Below are positions 37,169 to 48,161 of a stretch of 64,000 bases of DNA, one piece after another. The notes below the pieces were generated by a model that saw nothing but the letters and a program-made list of their open reading frames with translations, was not told where the DNA came from and did not search any database. The stretch covers positions 248,001-312,000 of the forward strand of contig JAJIRX010000510.1 of assembly GCA_023853785.1 (NCBI GenBank), in the 5' to 3' direction. This DNA is from Psilocybe azurescens (Eukaryota > Basidiomycota > Agaricomycetes > Agaricales > Agrocybaceae). The translations under genes and the position numbers were made by a program. Position 1 is the stretch's first letter. Every line of letters starts with the position of its first letter.

Positions 37169-38079
37169 TAGACCGGTGACTGGTCCCTTCCTAAAGAGGA
37201 AACAAGAACCCAGAGGGTTTCCTCGATAGAGGGACCGGTAAAACTGAGTTTGAATTAGTAGGGAATTCGCTACGATCGAAATTGTACTCGGCGATCTCGT
37301 GGCATCGCTCGTCGTTTCCTTATACAGATGATTGGATCAATTTTGACATCATGAGTTTATTTTTGGAACGCGCAATGTCGATACCTTACTAAGTACTTAC
37401 CTTCGCCCTCTTGCTCGCTTCAATATATCTACTATTCTGCAATATATCAGCCTGCCTCATTCTCTTCTCAACCTTAGTATGCTCAGCCAAATGAAAACTT
37501 GAGCTCCAGCAGGTACAATACTCAGCTGTCCTTTATTATGTCCAGCAGCAAGGCAACAGAACGAAATGCTAGATGAAAGAAACAGCCCCCTCCTGTTCTT
37601 AAAACTGTCCCTAACAGACGATGGGAAATTTTTCAACCGGCCTGGCCCACATACTCAGCACCTCACGGTTTAAATGACCCCTAAAACACCTGATTCTTTG
37701 ATAATGGACGCAAACTTCAGCCATCATCACAGGCCTGTGCACGGAGACATGTTTTCTGTGCCCTCGATACCTCATGACTGGCCAGAGATATTGGTACAGG
37801 AAGCTGTCCAGAAAAAATCCAGCATTTCGTCCAGAGTTGGTACATGATCAACGGACATGGAAGACATTGAGCTGGTATACTGAAGAGATGTAGCCTAAAA
37901 TTAGAATTGATCCAATCATCTGCATAAGGAAACGACGAGCGATGCCGGCGAGATCGCCGAGTACAATTTCGATCGTAGCGAATTCCCTACTAATTCAAAC
38001 TCAGTTTCACCAGGCCCTCTATTGAGGAAACGCTTAGCGTTCTTGTTTCCCTCTTTTAGAAGGGCTGGTCACAAGGCTA
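37169..38079. mobile_element. Mutator-like (MULE-type) non-autonomous element
   Basis: 911 bp. Terminal inverted repeats of ~185 bp run from TAGACCGGTGACTGGTCCC (left) and, reversed, TAGCCTTGTGACCAGCCC (right) to the ATGATTGGATCAATT motif at ~37330 and its complement at ~37910. The 9-bp target duplication tgcccacgc and the long TIRs fit the Mutator superfamily. The ~560-bp centre contains no transposase. Confidence 0.75.
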
Positions 38080-38088
38080 TGCCCACGC
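38080..38088. repeat. 9-bp target-site duplication, right
   Basis: tgcccacgc, partner of 37160-37168. Confidence 0.8.
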
Positions 38089-39676
38089 AGGGAGGTGGGT
38101 GGAACCGAAAGAATCTAATTTCGTCCAAGTGCTGCTCAAAATTCCGAAAAATTTGTGCCCACGAGTAAAATTCAGATGAAATATCGATGAAACAGTCTAT
38201 TAAATCCAAATGGCGAAGTGTTTTGTGGTCACGGAGAATGAATGATTCGAGGCAGAAAGTCTCAGGCTTTCTAGTCTCTCCTAGACAGACTTTGATATAT
38301 GTGATGTACCCTATGGCTCACGATATATGAAGTCTGTTTTACCACGCCCTCCGAACCATGTCAGAAAGTTGTTATATAATCTTCGGACTTTGAAAATAGG
38401 ATCGCGCGCACTTTGCTTTACAAGGAGAAGATCTATAAAGATAATTTGGAGAGAGAAACTTTTAGAAGGTGTCAATCAACATTCATGCAAATTTTTGAGA
38501 GCTTTCAAACAGATGTGGAAGTGCTGGATACCTATGCGTCCGGCTCAAGGCAAAGTCAAAAGATTATGTAAGCGACTTTCTGCTCAGTTTGCACCGGAAT
38601 GAAAGCTGCCGCAAAACTCCTCCTCTCAACACAAAATTTAAACCATCTATTATTCAAGCCAAAGAAATGTTCTATACCTTTCAAAAGGCTCGAATTATCT
38701 GCGTTGTCACGTCTACTAGACGCTGACGATAATTCAAGCTCCGAAGATTACATAAGAACTTCCTGACATGGTTCGGACGGTGTCGTAAAAAAGGACTACA
38801 GGCTTTCCGTCGCCGCCCCGAAGTCCCTCGTATACGCGAAAAGAAACTTTGAGAGTGTGAGATTTTCCAAGCTTGGTAGAATGCTAACCAAGCCCCATTC
38901 GTTAAAGGCGATTACATCGCTGTATAGACTTAACGAAGTTAAGTTTTGAGTGGTATTCAGGATGCTGGTCATATGCTCCTTCCAAAACTGGAGATATGGA
39001 TGCTCATATGGAAAGCTATAGTAGGATTCAGGCTCAATATCGGTTAACACATGGATCTCGAGATTGGTGAGGGACTCCAAAAAGTGTTTAAACCTATCCG
39101 AGTCGAGGCTTTTGTTGAGATACACCACGAGGTTTTTGATCACGATGGTCCTTAGATTATGGAGAACTAAATCGGAGTTGTGTTGAGCAAGCATTTCAAA
39201 GAAGAGTTGCTGTTGGCGCCTGGCAAGGTCAATCGTCATTTCGGATTCAGACTTGTCCTCATTGGATACAGGAGCCTCATCGGGTTCAGACGTCTCCCTC
39301 GTCAGGATCAGACACCACCTCATCGTCGATATTCATGACCTCCAGGTAGCATCTAGCCGGAAACGACACCTGCAGGGAAGTGACATTTGGGAATGCGGGG
39401 ATGTGGAGCATTGCAACACGGAATGGTTCATCGGTATGCCATGGAGAGACGATGTTATGTTCTTTGAAGGTGACTTGAAAACAAATTTTGCCAGAGGAGA
39501 ATTGGCCAGGTTCTGAATGCCCTTGAGACTTGTTTTCTCGCGAGATACAATCAATTTCCGAAGTGCTCATGGGGTGGCAACATCCATAAGGTCTTTTGAG
39601 ATGAGGCGGCTCTTGAGTAGTACACTCTTGTCGTCAATTTCGTCCAGAATGATGGTGAGGATCTCCACTGGAAGTC

Positions 39677-40060
39677 ACGGGGCGCTCCACTCTGTAAGTA
39701 TCACAGCACTATCAGCCTCAGAGCACGCGGTAGCATATTATTCCCACAAGACCACACGTACGGGCCATTTATTTTCTTCGAGCTCAAAGCTGTGACCCAA
39801 TCGACGATGATTTATGTCACTCCGTGGGGTTGATCCTGTTTTTTATCTTGACCAAGCAATCGATAATTCAGTAAATTTGCACATAAGAGGTGGTCAAGAA
39901 CTGATAACGCGACCATGTGAGTCCGAGGTCGTGTCTCTTATACCGACATGCCGTTTGTTGATGGCAAGTGACCACTCTACACTGTGGGAAGCCAGCTCGG
40001 CATTTGTTCGTGTGCCTAGTTTGCCAATAAATAGTGTGCCCAGCCGCCATCAGATCATTA
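39677..40060. other. Upstream flank of the broken F-box/LRR gene
   Basis: May contain a short first exon of the minus-strand F-box gene; the possible acceptor TACTTACAG lies at ~39708-39700 on the minus strand. No other gene is visible. Confidence 0.35.
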
Positions 40061-40435
40061 TGTTCTGACACCATTTAATGACGGTAGTTATTTATCAAAA
40101 TGGCGTCATTAAATAGTGTTTTTTGGCAGCAGCAAATGGTGCTCAGAGAACACTGTTAGCTGGGTTGCCGAATCACTATCAAATGGTGTCTTTGGCACAG
40201 GATAAATTACCATTAAGTCATGTTCATAAAATAGCATTTAATAATGTCTGCAAACACGCTATGCAGAGGTGCTCCTGCTTAGCATTTAGCAATGTCCCAG
40301 ATGCACTATTTAAAGGTGCTTCAGCCCCTTATTTAGTAGTGTCTCAGATAACACTGCCAAAAGGTGCTCCTGCTACGCTATTAAGCAATGTCTTGGATAT
40401 GCCACTAATAAGTGTTACATTTGCAGACTAATATG
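40060..40435. repeat. Degenerate 23-24-bp tandem array of imperfect palindromes
   Basis: Motifs such as cactatttaaaggtgc, cttatttagtagtgtc, gctattaagcaatgtc and gcatttagcaatgtcc recur every 23-24 bp for about 370 bp. Each unit is a weak palindrome around ATTTAAA/ATTAAG, flanked by cac/gtg. Units share position-specific bases but none are identical. A 102-codon ORF (40123-40431) runs through the array, which is expected if the period is partly in frame. Confidence 0.6.
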
Positions 40436-40694
40436 ATTCAATTAAACAGACTAATATGAGTAAAAAAATACACTGTAATGTAATAATAAAACTGTGTAGA
40501 GCCTAGTGAGATGCTCAAGCATCCAGAAAATAAATAAAAAGACTATTTAAGCACTTTATTAGAGACATTATTAGGGGTGGGTTTAGGAACAGCACAGCGT
40601 GATGATTGATGCAGCCCAGGCCCAGCCTTCACTTAAAATGATGATCAGCTCAGTAGAAATAGCTCATACAATTAATTCACGTACTTTTAGTGCA

Positions 40695-40965
40695 TAGGGA
40701 ATGGCACAGGTAACCCCTGGGTATCTCGTGCTATACTGGTACCTATACCTGTGGTGAGCCCTACCCGCAACCCAGCGGGTTTACCCATCAAAACGAGCCC
40801 AAAAACAACTTGAACAGTTGAGAAATGAGACTCAATTCTCAACTGTTTGGGATGTTCTAGAGCTCGTTTAAAAGCTCACAGATACAAAAATTGTTACCTA
40901 TACCCATACCCGTGCATACTTATACCTGTAACCCGCACAGGTTCAAAAACCCGTGCCATTCCCTA
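40695..40965. mobile_element. hAT-like MITE
   Basis: The ends TAGGGAATGGCAC and GTGCCATTCCCTA are exact inverted repeats. Inside are further inverted segments (gggtttacccatcaaaacga / gagctcgtttaaaagctc; tcaactg / cagttga). The TIRs are related to those of the two elements at 42753-43396. No clear 8-bp duplication is visible; TGCA flanks both sides. Confidence 0.6.
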
Positions 40966-42744
40966 TGCATAGTTGACATTGCTGAAGTTGACATATAACC
41001 AGATGACCAGTAGCAGCAATGACAGTGCCAATCACCTATATATGAGTGGGAGGAAGAATAAAATAAATAAAAGATGACATACTACAAGAAGACGTGCACC
41101 CCACAACAAATGTGTCAGGGGCAAGCAACATTGTGGTGAGTTTTGTTCATATCGTACAGTACCTACAAAAGAATAGAAATTATCAGTAAAGTAAATACAT
41201 GAGTGACCACTTACCTATATGCCCGCCCACCCAAGACCCCCCCCTAGATTGCCAACCACACCAACCGTTGCCCAATCACACCGACACAGCCAACATTCAA
41301 CCCAAAAGGACACACCCAAAGAAGTACAATGAATGCCCATCAGAACCAAGATCCGACTCGGTCAAACGTGCCTTCCAAGAAATTGGATGGGAGTGCTAGA
41401 GAAAAGATGAGACAAGAGGAAATTAAAATAGACGATACAACACTCACCGACTCAAGAGATGTGTCCCAAACAGCTGAGGAACAGTTGGGCCTAGCAGGGG
41501 GACCTGAGGGCCCTCTGGGGTGCAGAGGATAGTTGAAGACTAAGTGGCGAGCAGCCCAGGAAGCCTGGGCCAAAACACATGTATGAGTAATTACAAAGCC
41601 AAGAAAGGGGCCCACCCTCAGATGCTATAAAATAACATAAACAAAAAAAATACATGAATGAATTGAGAATTAACTTATATTTGCACAAGTCTATTCAAGC
41701 ACGTGCAGGGGATGTTGTTGGGGGTTGAAGATCAAAATGCATGGTGAATGAAGGTGAGTCACAATGCAGAGGGCCCATTAGAAGTGAGGTTTTCTAGCTA
41801 TTGAACATCAAAAACCAGTAAGTGAAGTGCAACTTTGAGAGATCTTTTAATCTCACTCACCTTTTGGGTCTCCTTCTCCATCTCCCCTCCAAAGCACCAG
41901 AATTCCCAATGCGCCTCATCAACGACGTTTAGGTGGTGGTTGTCATGGTAGAGTGTTCAACCAAATGCTTGGCACGTGCAACATTCAGCTCAACTTAGAT
42001 ATCATGTGACTACTCACGCAGCATGCTCACAAAGCTGTGTTTTTATAGGATGTTGCAAGCATGTTGAGTGGATTTTTGAAGCTCTTATTAGAAAATATAT
42101 TAGGGCAGTTCAGAAAGTGAAAAGCTGTGGCTCAGTCCATGCCAGCTTAGGGTCTGTGATCCATTAACTTTAACTTTATCAGAACAGAATTTTTATTTAT
42201 ATTCCCCAAATACGTTAAACTGCTCATTTTGCAGGTCTATCTCATCAATATGAACCAAAATTAACATTGTGGTCAGATCAATTAATTATAAATTAGACTT
42301 CAAGTGAAATACATCTACAAATTGTGTCAATAGACATTGTTGCTAAGAAGATATCTTTCAAATACCTTGGAAGGCCATATTTGGCAGGCAGATTAGCATG
42401 ATTTCGCATTTTTAAGAGATAAAATATGATTATTGCACAGTTAACTGTCAGGGTAAGTTAAAGCATTGACTATTATGTGTTCCAGAACAAAAAATGTGTA
42501 ATATTGGCAGTGTTGAAAGCACAAATGTATTGTCTCAAATAAAAAAAAGGCCTTTAGGGCTCTGTGACAGCCCATGTCACTGGGCATCACAGTTACTGAT
42601 TTTGTCCCGGAATCCGGGTATGTTTCTAATTTTAGCTGAAGCAAAATGACGTCAAGCCGGGACTCTGGCTGACTGATTGCGTCATAATTTACCCAAAGCC
42701 TTCACAGCACAAAAAAACTTAAATCCATTTTAATAATGAAATTG
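40966..42744. other. Accessory DNA without a recognised gene
   Basis: AT-rich sequence with short ORFs (for example 41199-41399) and no domain matches that I can see. It may hold old transposon remnants, but no termini are visible. Confidence 0.35.
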
Positions 42745-42752
42745 CCTGAGAA

Positions 42753-43071
42753 TAGACAATTGCACAGATAACCCTCGGGTATCTGGCCGCCTACCTGTAC
42801 CCATACCCATGTGTACCTGTACCCATGACTCGCACGGGTTTACCTGTCAAAACAAGCTCAAGAACAGCCAAATCGGCTCAGAAATGAATAAGATATGGCC
42901 AAATTCGCTTTTTGACAAATTTGGCTGTATCTCATTCATTTCTGTACCAAAAATTATGTTCTTGGGCTTGTTTTGAAGGTATACGCATATTCAAATGCTT
43001 ACCTGTACTCGTGCCTGCAAATACCATTACCCATGACCCGTACAGATAGGCCACACTTCTGCAATAGCCTA
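42753..43071. mobile_element. hAT-type MITE, first of a tandem pair
   Basis: The ends TAGACAATTGCAC and (reversed) TAGGCTATTGCAG are flanked by 8-bp duplications CCTGAGAA at 42745-42752 and 43072-43079. The interior has a large hairpin (caaatttggctgtatctcat / atgagatacagccaa-type sequence) and CAAGCC/GGGCTTG motifs shared with its neighbour. No coding capacity. Confidence 0.7.
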
Positions 43072-43079
43072 CCTGAGAA

Positions 43080-43396
43080 TAGGGAATGGCAGGGGTTTGG
43101 GTAAACCCCACGGGTGACGGGTCGGGGTATCTCACGGTTCTGGCATGGATTACAATAGCCCTACCAGTGAGCTTTCAAACAAGCCCAAAAACATATTTTT
43201 GGACCATAACTGAGGAGATACAGCCAATTTCGCAAAATTCTTCGAAATTGGCTGTATCTCCTTCATTTCTGGGCCGATTTAGATGTTTTTGGGCTTGTTT
43301 GACGGATAAACCAGTCCGGTTACGGGTAGGGTTGTGCCTGTGAGTAGGGTGCGGTTTTTGGCGCGATACCCGGTGTTTTACCCGTGCTATTGCCTG
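43080..43396. mobile_element. hAT-type MITE, second of a tandem pair
   Basis: 317 bp, ends TAGGGAATGGCAGGGGT and (reversed) CAGGCAATAGCACGGGT, flanked by CCTGAGAA at 43072-43079 and 43397-43404. The middle is a hairpin of aaattggctgtatctcc and its complement. The 8-bp duplication and CAGG/TAGG ends fit the hAT superfamily. It shares the 43072-43079 octamer with the previous element. Confidence 0.75.
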
Positions 43397-43404
43397 CCTG
43401 AGAA

Positions 43405-44460
43405 CAAAAGAAAGTGCCACATTGAACAAGATGTCTTACCATACTCAAAGTTAAAGTTTGCCATTGAGCAATGGACAGAGCAGAACCAGGTGTTTGTTCA
43501 GTTGAAAAGATCAGAGTTGGAAGCATGAAAAGACAATGCAAATTAAGTAAGATACGGGCAATTCATAGCCATCTTATGTCAGGTGATGTGACATGGTCCT
43601 GACCGCTAAGCTAAGATCCATCACAGATTCTGATCACATTCAAAGAAGGCTGCTAATTGTGCACCACACTGCCATTGAAAACTTCTCCCTTATATCTCAC
43701 TACTTTGTTCTTTGTTTCTATTCATTAGTTTATTTGTCCTTCATTTGTATTACTTATAGTTGTTCTATAGTAAGTTTATCTAATTAATATTCTACAGCAT
43801 ATATTGACAAAGATGCACTTTCAGACACCAAAAACGCCAGGCCAAGCCAGGCCCTAGGCTTGGCATGAGGGGCTTTGGCCCAGCTTGAAATTCTCAAAGC
43901 CTAAGCACCAGGCCTGGGCCCTGGCTTTTGTACAGTGAGATGAAGACACAAAGTGCAAGGATTTTCAACTTTTTGTGAAGGTTTATGAAATGTCTCATCA
44001 TTAAATTTCTTTTCAAGTCTGACATGGCACCTGCTGAAGAGACCATTGCATGGCTAGCTGTATAAAAAGACAAATAACAGAGATTAGCTGAAATTTTTAG
44101 CATTTAGTTGTATACAAGTGTGCGGTACATAATACATTTACAAAGGATGGGTAAAACTATAAAATACACAATGTTGCCTCACAGTTAAGCAGGATGAACA
44201 GCATATTTATGTCAAAGTACTGGGCAGTTGAGCTAGCTATTGTTATAACAAAATATAATCTGTAAAAAGATGTAACTATGTGCTGACTAGAGAACAGTGG
44301 AGGAAGATACAAGGCATTGAGATGCTTGCTGCAGAGTGTTGCAGCTTAACACTTCAACTAATGTTAAAATGAATAGTTTGTCATTGGGAAGAAAACCTTG
44401 TGCTTTTAATAATTGTACTACACAAATTCCCAGTACTTCTCACTCCCCACATATTCCCTA
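43405..44460. other. Accessory DNA with a GC-rich imperfect palindrome
   Basis: Mostly AT-rich and without a gene. At ~43838-43932, gccaggccaagccaggccct and, after a spacer, caggcctgggccctggctt form an imperfect hairpin that stands out in base composition; it may be a very short MITE. Confidence 0.45.
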
Positions 44461-44585
44461 GGACTGGAGGGATTGAGAAAAGGAGTGAAGGAATAGAGGG
44501 AATAGAGGAATAGAGGGGATTGAAGAGGGAATGAAGGAATTGGAGAGGGAATGGAGGGGAATGATGGGGAATGAAGGGGAATAGA
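44461..44585. repeat. Purine-rich simple repeat
   Basis: Irregular tandem of ggaatagag / gggaatgaagg / gggaatggagg units on the plus strand, about 120 bp. Confidence 0.7.
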
Positions 44586-45009
44586 GTTATTTATAGCCAA
44601 TACAGTAATAAAGTGGAATTCCCACAGCTTGAAGCTGAGTAAAAACAATTTCCCACACCTTTAGGCTGAATATAAAAATAGATTTACACAGTTACCACTA
44701 CTATCATACATCTATTATACACTGCTTATATAATCTACCCTGTATCATTGGATTCCAACTAGAATATTTCAATCTATCAATCTTAGTGTAAATTCATGAG
44801 TGCAATATAATATATTAATAACTATATACTACATTATTATCTACATGTAAAGTCCATTGTAACAAAATAAAATAAAAATAAAAACATAACAGAGTAAAAA
44901 GATGGGCGGGAGGGTATATACTTGGGTTAAATGAACAAACAAACACATAGATGTTAAAGAAAATGAGAGAACACAAGAAAAAAAGTGAAAAATTTTTTTT
45001 TAAAAAGGG

Positions 45010-46130
45010 TGGTGGACGGGTGGTGGTATCAGTCATACATGCCATTGTCGTCATGGGCGTGGTACGCATCCGCCGCGTCGTCGTCCTGCGGCTGTTGTGT
45101 CCGTTGTGGCCATCGTACTCGGTGTCGTACATGTCATCGTCGTCGTCTTTGCGGCCGTCGTGGGTGCCGTACTCAGTGTCATGTGTGTCGTCGTCGTGGC
45201 CGCCATGCATTTTGTACGTGTCATCGTCGTGGCCGTCGTGCGTGTCGTACGTGTCGTGGTACGCGTCCTACGTGTCGTCGTCGTGGCCGCCGTGCATGTC
45301 GTTGTTGTTGTCTTTGCGACCGTCGTGGGTGCCGTACGTGGGTGCCGTACTCAGTGTTGTCGTTGTGGCCGCCGTGCGTGTCATGGTACGTCCTACGTGT
45401 TGTATGTGTCGTCGTCGTGGCCACCGTGCATGTCGTCGTTGTCGTCTTTGTGGCCGTCGTGGGTGCCGTACATTGGTGGCGTACTCGGTGTCGTCGTCGT
45501 GGCCGCCATGCGTGTCCTACGTGTTGTATGTGTCGTCGTCGTGGCCACCGTGCATGTCGTCGTTGTCGTCTTTGCGGCCGTCGTGGGTGCCGTACATTGG
45601 TGGCGTACTCGGTGTCGTCGTCGTGGCCGCCATGCGTGTCATACGTGTCGCAGTACGCGTCCTGTGTGTTGTGGTACGCGTCCTGCGTGTTGTGGTACGT
45701 GTCCTGCGTGTCGTTGTCGTTGTCCCTACGTGCCATGTCCGCTTTTGTACGTACCGTTGTCGTACCGTACACGTTGCGTGTGTCGTGGTACGTGCGGTAC
45801 GTACGTGTATGCCATTGGTCTGTATGAGAAAGAAAGAGGGGGAAGGGTTAGTGGCGGTGGTGGGTGGGGTTCGCGACTTACCTGGTGTCGCGGCCGCGTT
45901 CACGTCGCCTCGTTACCTGCTCGCATCCCTCCCTCGTTCCACCTCGTTCCGGTGTCGTTGTTGTCATATGCGGAGCCGTCGTCATCGTTGTCGTACCGTG
46001 TACGCGTGTCCGGAGTCGTCGTCATCGTACACGGACCTGTCATCGGTCGGTGGTGCCGCGATGCATGTCGGGTTGGGTTGGCGAGTGCCTGGCTCCGACC
46101 GACAACGGTGAGGTGGTGAGGGCACGCACG
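45010..46130. repeat. GTC/TCG-rich minisatellite
   Basis: Higher-order tandem repeat with a ~121-124-bp period (gtgccgtac starts at 45342, 45463 and 45587), built of gtcgtcgtcgtggccgcc and tgtcgtcgttgtcgtc blocks. Composition is so biased that several frames on both strands stay open for hundreds of codons (Val/Arg-rich forward, Asp/His/Thr-rich reverse). I see no evidence for a real protein. GC content contrasts sharply with the AT-rich flanks. Confidence 0.75.
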
Positions 46131-46229
46131 ACGGCGGCAGCAGGGTGGTGGTGGTTGGAGGAAGAGGTGGGGTGGTTGGAGTAACCAATGGACCAACGTG
46201 GCAACCAAAAGTCACGCACGTGACATTAT

Positions 46230-46500
46230 TCCCAGTTGCCGAGAATTGCCGAGCGATAACATTAAATTTTAAGTCCGTTTATGGTTCCGTTTATGGTTCC
46301 GTTTTCGGTTCCGTTCCGGGCTATTCCGTTTTGTAAACAGATTCCGTTCAATTCCGCTGCGGAATCTGCCATTCCGCCGGAATTGATATTAAATAAAATA
46401 GCAGGGCCTTGTGCCATATTTTTGCTTTCATTCTGCAGCAGAATAGCGGATTCCGCAGCGGACTCCGGCGGACTCCGGCCGGAATATGTGGGGGACACAA
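46230..46500. repeat. TTCCG-rich cluster of short inverted repeats
   Basis: Repeated ccgtttatggtt and multiple ATTCCG/CGGAAT boxes (ttccgctgcggaa, attccgccggaat, ctccggccggaat) form several small hairpins. Origin unknown; possibly a mobile-element end. Confidence 0.45.
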
Positions 46501-46702
46501 AAGCCCTCGACGAGAGAATGAAGGTGAAATTCTTCGTCAAATTGTCAGAAAATAGACTGGCAAACCACCGAGTAAGGGCTTGAAATGTATAGTCATCCAA
46601 AAGATCTGCATCTTCAGACCTCTGACCACTGAGTTGATCAAACAGGATGAATAAAATACACCCAGGAAGCTTTAGTTTAGTATTGGATGGATGTATTTCA
46701 TG

Positions 46703-48161
46703 TCAGCCCAGGTAGAAATGTCTATTAAAGCGCAATGCGAGCTCTTTTCTATGAATAGATAGGCTTTTACTATAATCTGTGAATGCCAATAAGTTCTGTT
46801 GGTGTAATATGAAGGATAACGCTTTCACAGGAGCAGAATCTCCCTTTTCAGCTTCATCGAAGCAACCATCGAGGTTTAGGAAGTCCGATAAACAGTCGTC
46901 ACAAGAGGTAAGGAGGTCGTGGAGGTAGCCATTCTCACGAAGGCAGTCGCTCGGAGACGGATAAGACAAGCCAGTTTTGAGCAAAGGCAGATATGAGACC
47001 TCCGATAATGCAGACATACAGTGGTATGCCGCAGCAGCCGGTAAGATTTTCGTTTTTCTGGTAACTTAGCCCGACAGTGATGTCATATATGGGTGGTGAG
47101 TTTTCGAGTCCAGGCACCACGTATTCATACCACACTGACCGACCTAAGGTCGCATATATCCGTCACGAATCACCAGCCAATCCTTGTCGTAATCGACCCA
47201 ACTCTAATCAACCGAGGAATAATATATGTAAGAGATGAGGTTATCCTAGATTTCCCAGTTTACTGGCGGCCGAGGCAAGAAAGGATGGGTCATACAAAGT
47301 AACAAGGACCGTAAGTCACAAGAACACGATGGGTGCAATAGATAGTGTGCTAAATTGAAGAGAGGCTTCAAGAGTCTGCGCGTCGTGTGTGGCTGAGGCA
47401 ACTTGAACAGACATTGACTTGGTGGAATAGGCCAATCGGAGGGGACCGCTCTTCGACGACGTAAAGTTGATATAAAGGGAGAAAATGTGGAGGGTGGGAA
47501 GTATTGTAGTCACAACCAGAAATAATAGCGTCAGTCCTATCACAACAGCAACAGGTATGGCCGCAACCCATTCCTGGAAGTCATGCAGAAAGTCAATGAG
47601 TCCTCTTAAAAAGAACCAAAGCACATTGGGGAAGAAGTGTCATTGCCGTGAATATCCTGTCCACTTGCCATGCCCTCAGCCCTTCGGCTCTCATGTTATA
47701 TATTGCGTATGCTTCGTGTGATGAGAGGTCGAGGTAGGATTGATGTTCCCGCAGCTATTGGAAAGAGATTATGCCCACTAGCACGGTCGTCATACTAATA
47801 GCCAGGCTGAGGAACCAAAAAAGTTAATTCGGATTGTCGATGCACAGGGAAAATGGTTCTGACACCGGGAAGGGATTAATTGTAGAGTTGGATTGATCAG
47901 TCAACATCAAGACTGATTGCAATGTGTGCGTGCAGATTTATCATGACCTCGTTTGGATCAGGTTGGAGATTCTGATTCGATAATGAAAGCTGTTACAACA
48001 CCAGAGAATACTCCAGCCTCCAGCCTTAACAAAACAAGAGCAAATCATCAGTGTCCAATGATTGCTTGCACTGTTGAACTTACAAAATGAGCAGATTCTG
48101 GACCTCATCTTTCCAGGCATCGCACCGCATCTTGTCATCAGCAAAGGTTCTAGCAGCAAAG
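46703..48161 (-). pseudogene. DUF6535 membrane protein, C-terminal part (split by retrotransposon)
   Basis: Reading right to left from 48161: DDKMRCDAWKDEVQNLLIL, an intron starting GTAAGT at ~48085, then AGVFSGVVTAFIIES and LQPDPNEV. This is the hallmark start of DUF6535 proteins, an integral-membrane family expanded in mushrooms. Further on are YNMRAEGLRAWQVDRIFTAM at ~47690 and a helix-rich block 47624-47316 (FLRGLIDFLHDFQEW, AIPVAVVIGLTLLFLVVTTI). A last ORF (47017-46703) probably encodes the C-terminal tail. Frames change several times. The N-terminal part lies beyond the retrotransposon at 54407-54647. Confidence 0.7.
48157..48161. repeat. 5-bp target-site duplication of the retrotransposon, left
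   Basis: CAAAG, repeated at 54407-54411. Confidence 0.9.

Larger units (their letters stand above)
35750..39676 (-). pseudogene. F-box/LRR gene broken by two transposons
   Basis: Reading right to left: an F-box at ~39675-39570 (LPVEILTIILDEIDDKSVLL, with KSRLISKDLMDVATP), LRR segments (FPNVTSLQVSFPARCYLEVM; a long frame 39323-38796 with LTNLEIHVLT and LTSLSLYSDVI), and a C-terminal exon beginning near 38300 (HKTLRHLDLIDCFID, NFEQHLDEIRFFRF) that is interrupted at 38079 and 37140 by two mobile elements. It resumes at 35912 with DPDGYVWRLWNDRGDRYVDF and stops at 35750-35752. Removing both elements with one copy of each target duplication leaves one continuous frame. Between ~38340 and 38780, LRR-like coding lies on the opposite strand. 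In-frame TGA codons occur just upstream of the F-box and after DVATP. The gene cannot make its full protein. Confidence 0.75.

Noticed and set aside
40060..40435. CRISPR-like array
   Set aside because: Units are contiguous and degenerate, with no constant repeat and no variable spacers; the genome is eukaryotic.
44951..46119. Three overlapping ORFs of 280-386 codons on the plus strand and up to 183 on the minus strand
   Set aside because: They follow from the GTC-rich minisatellite, which lacks stops in several frames; translations are repetitive and no domain or introns are visible.
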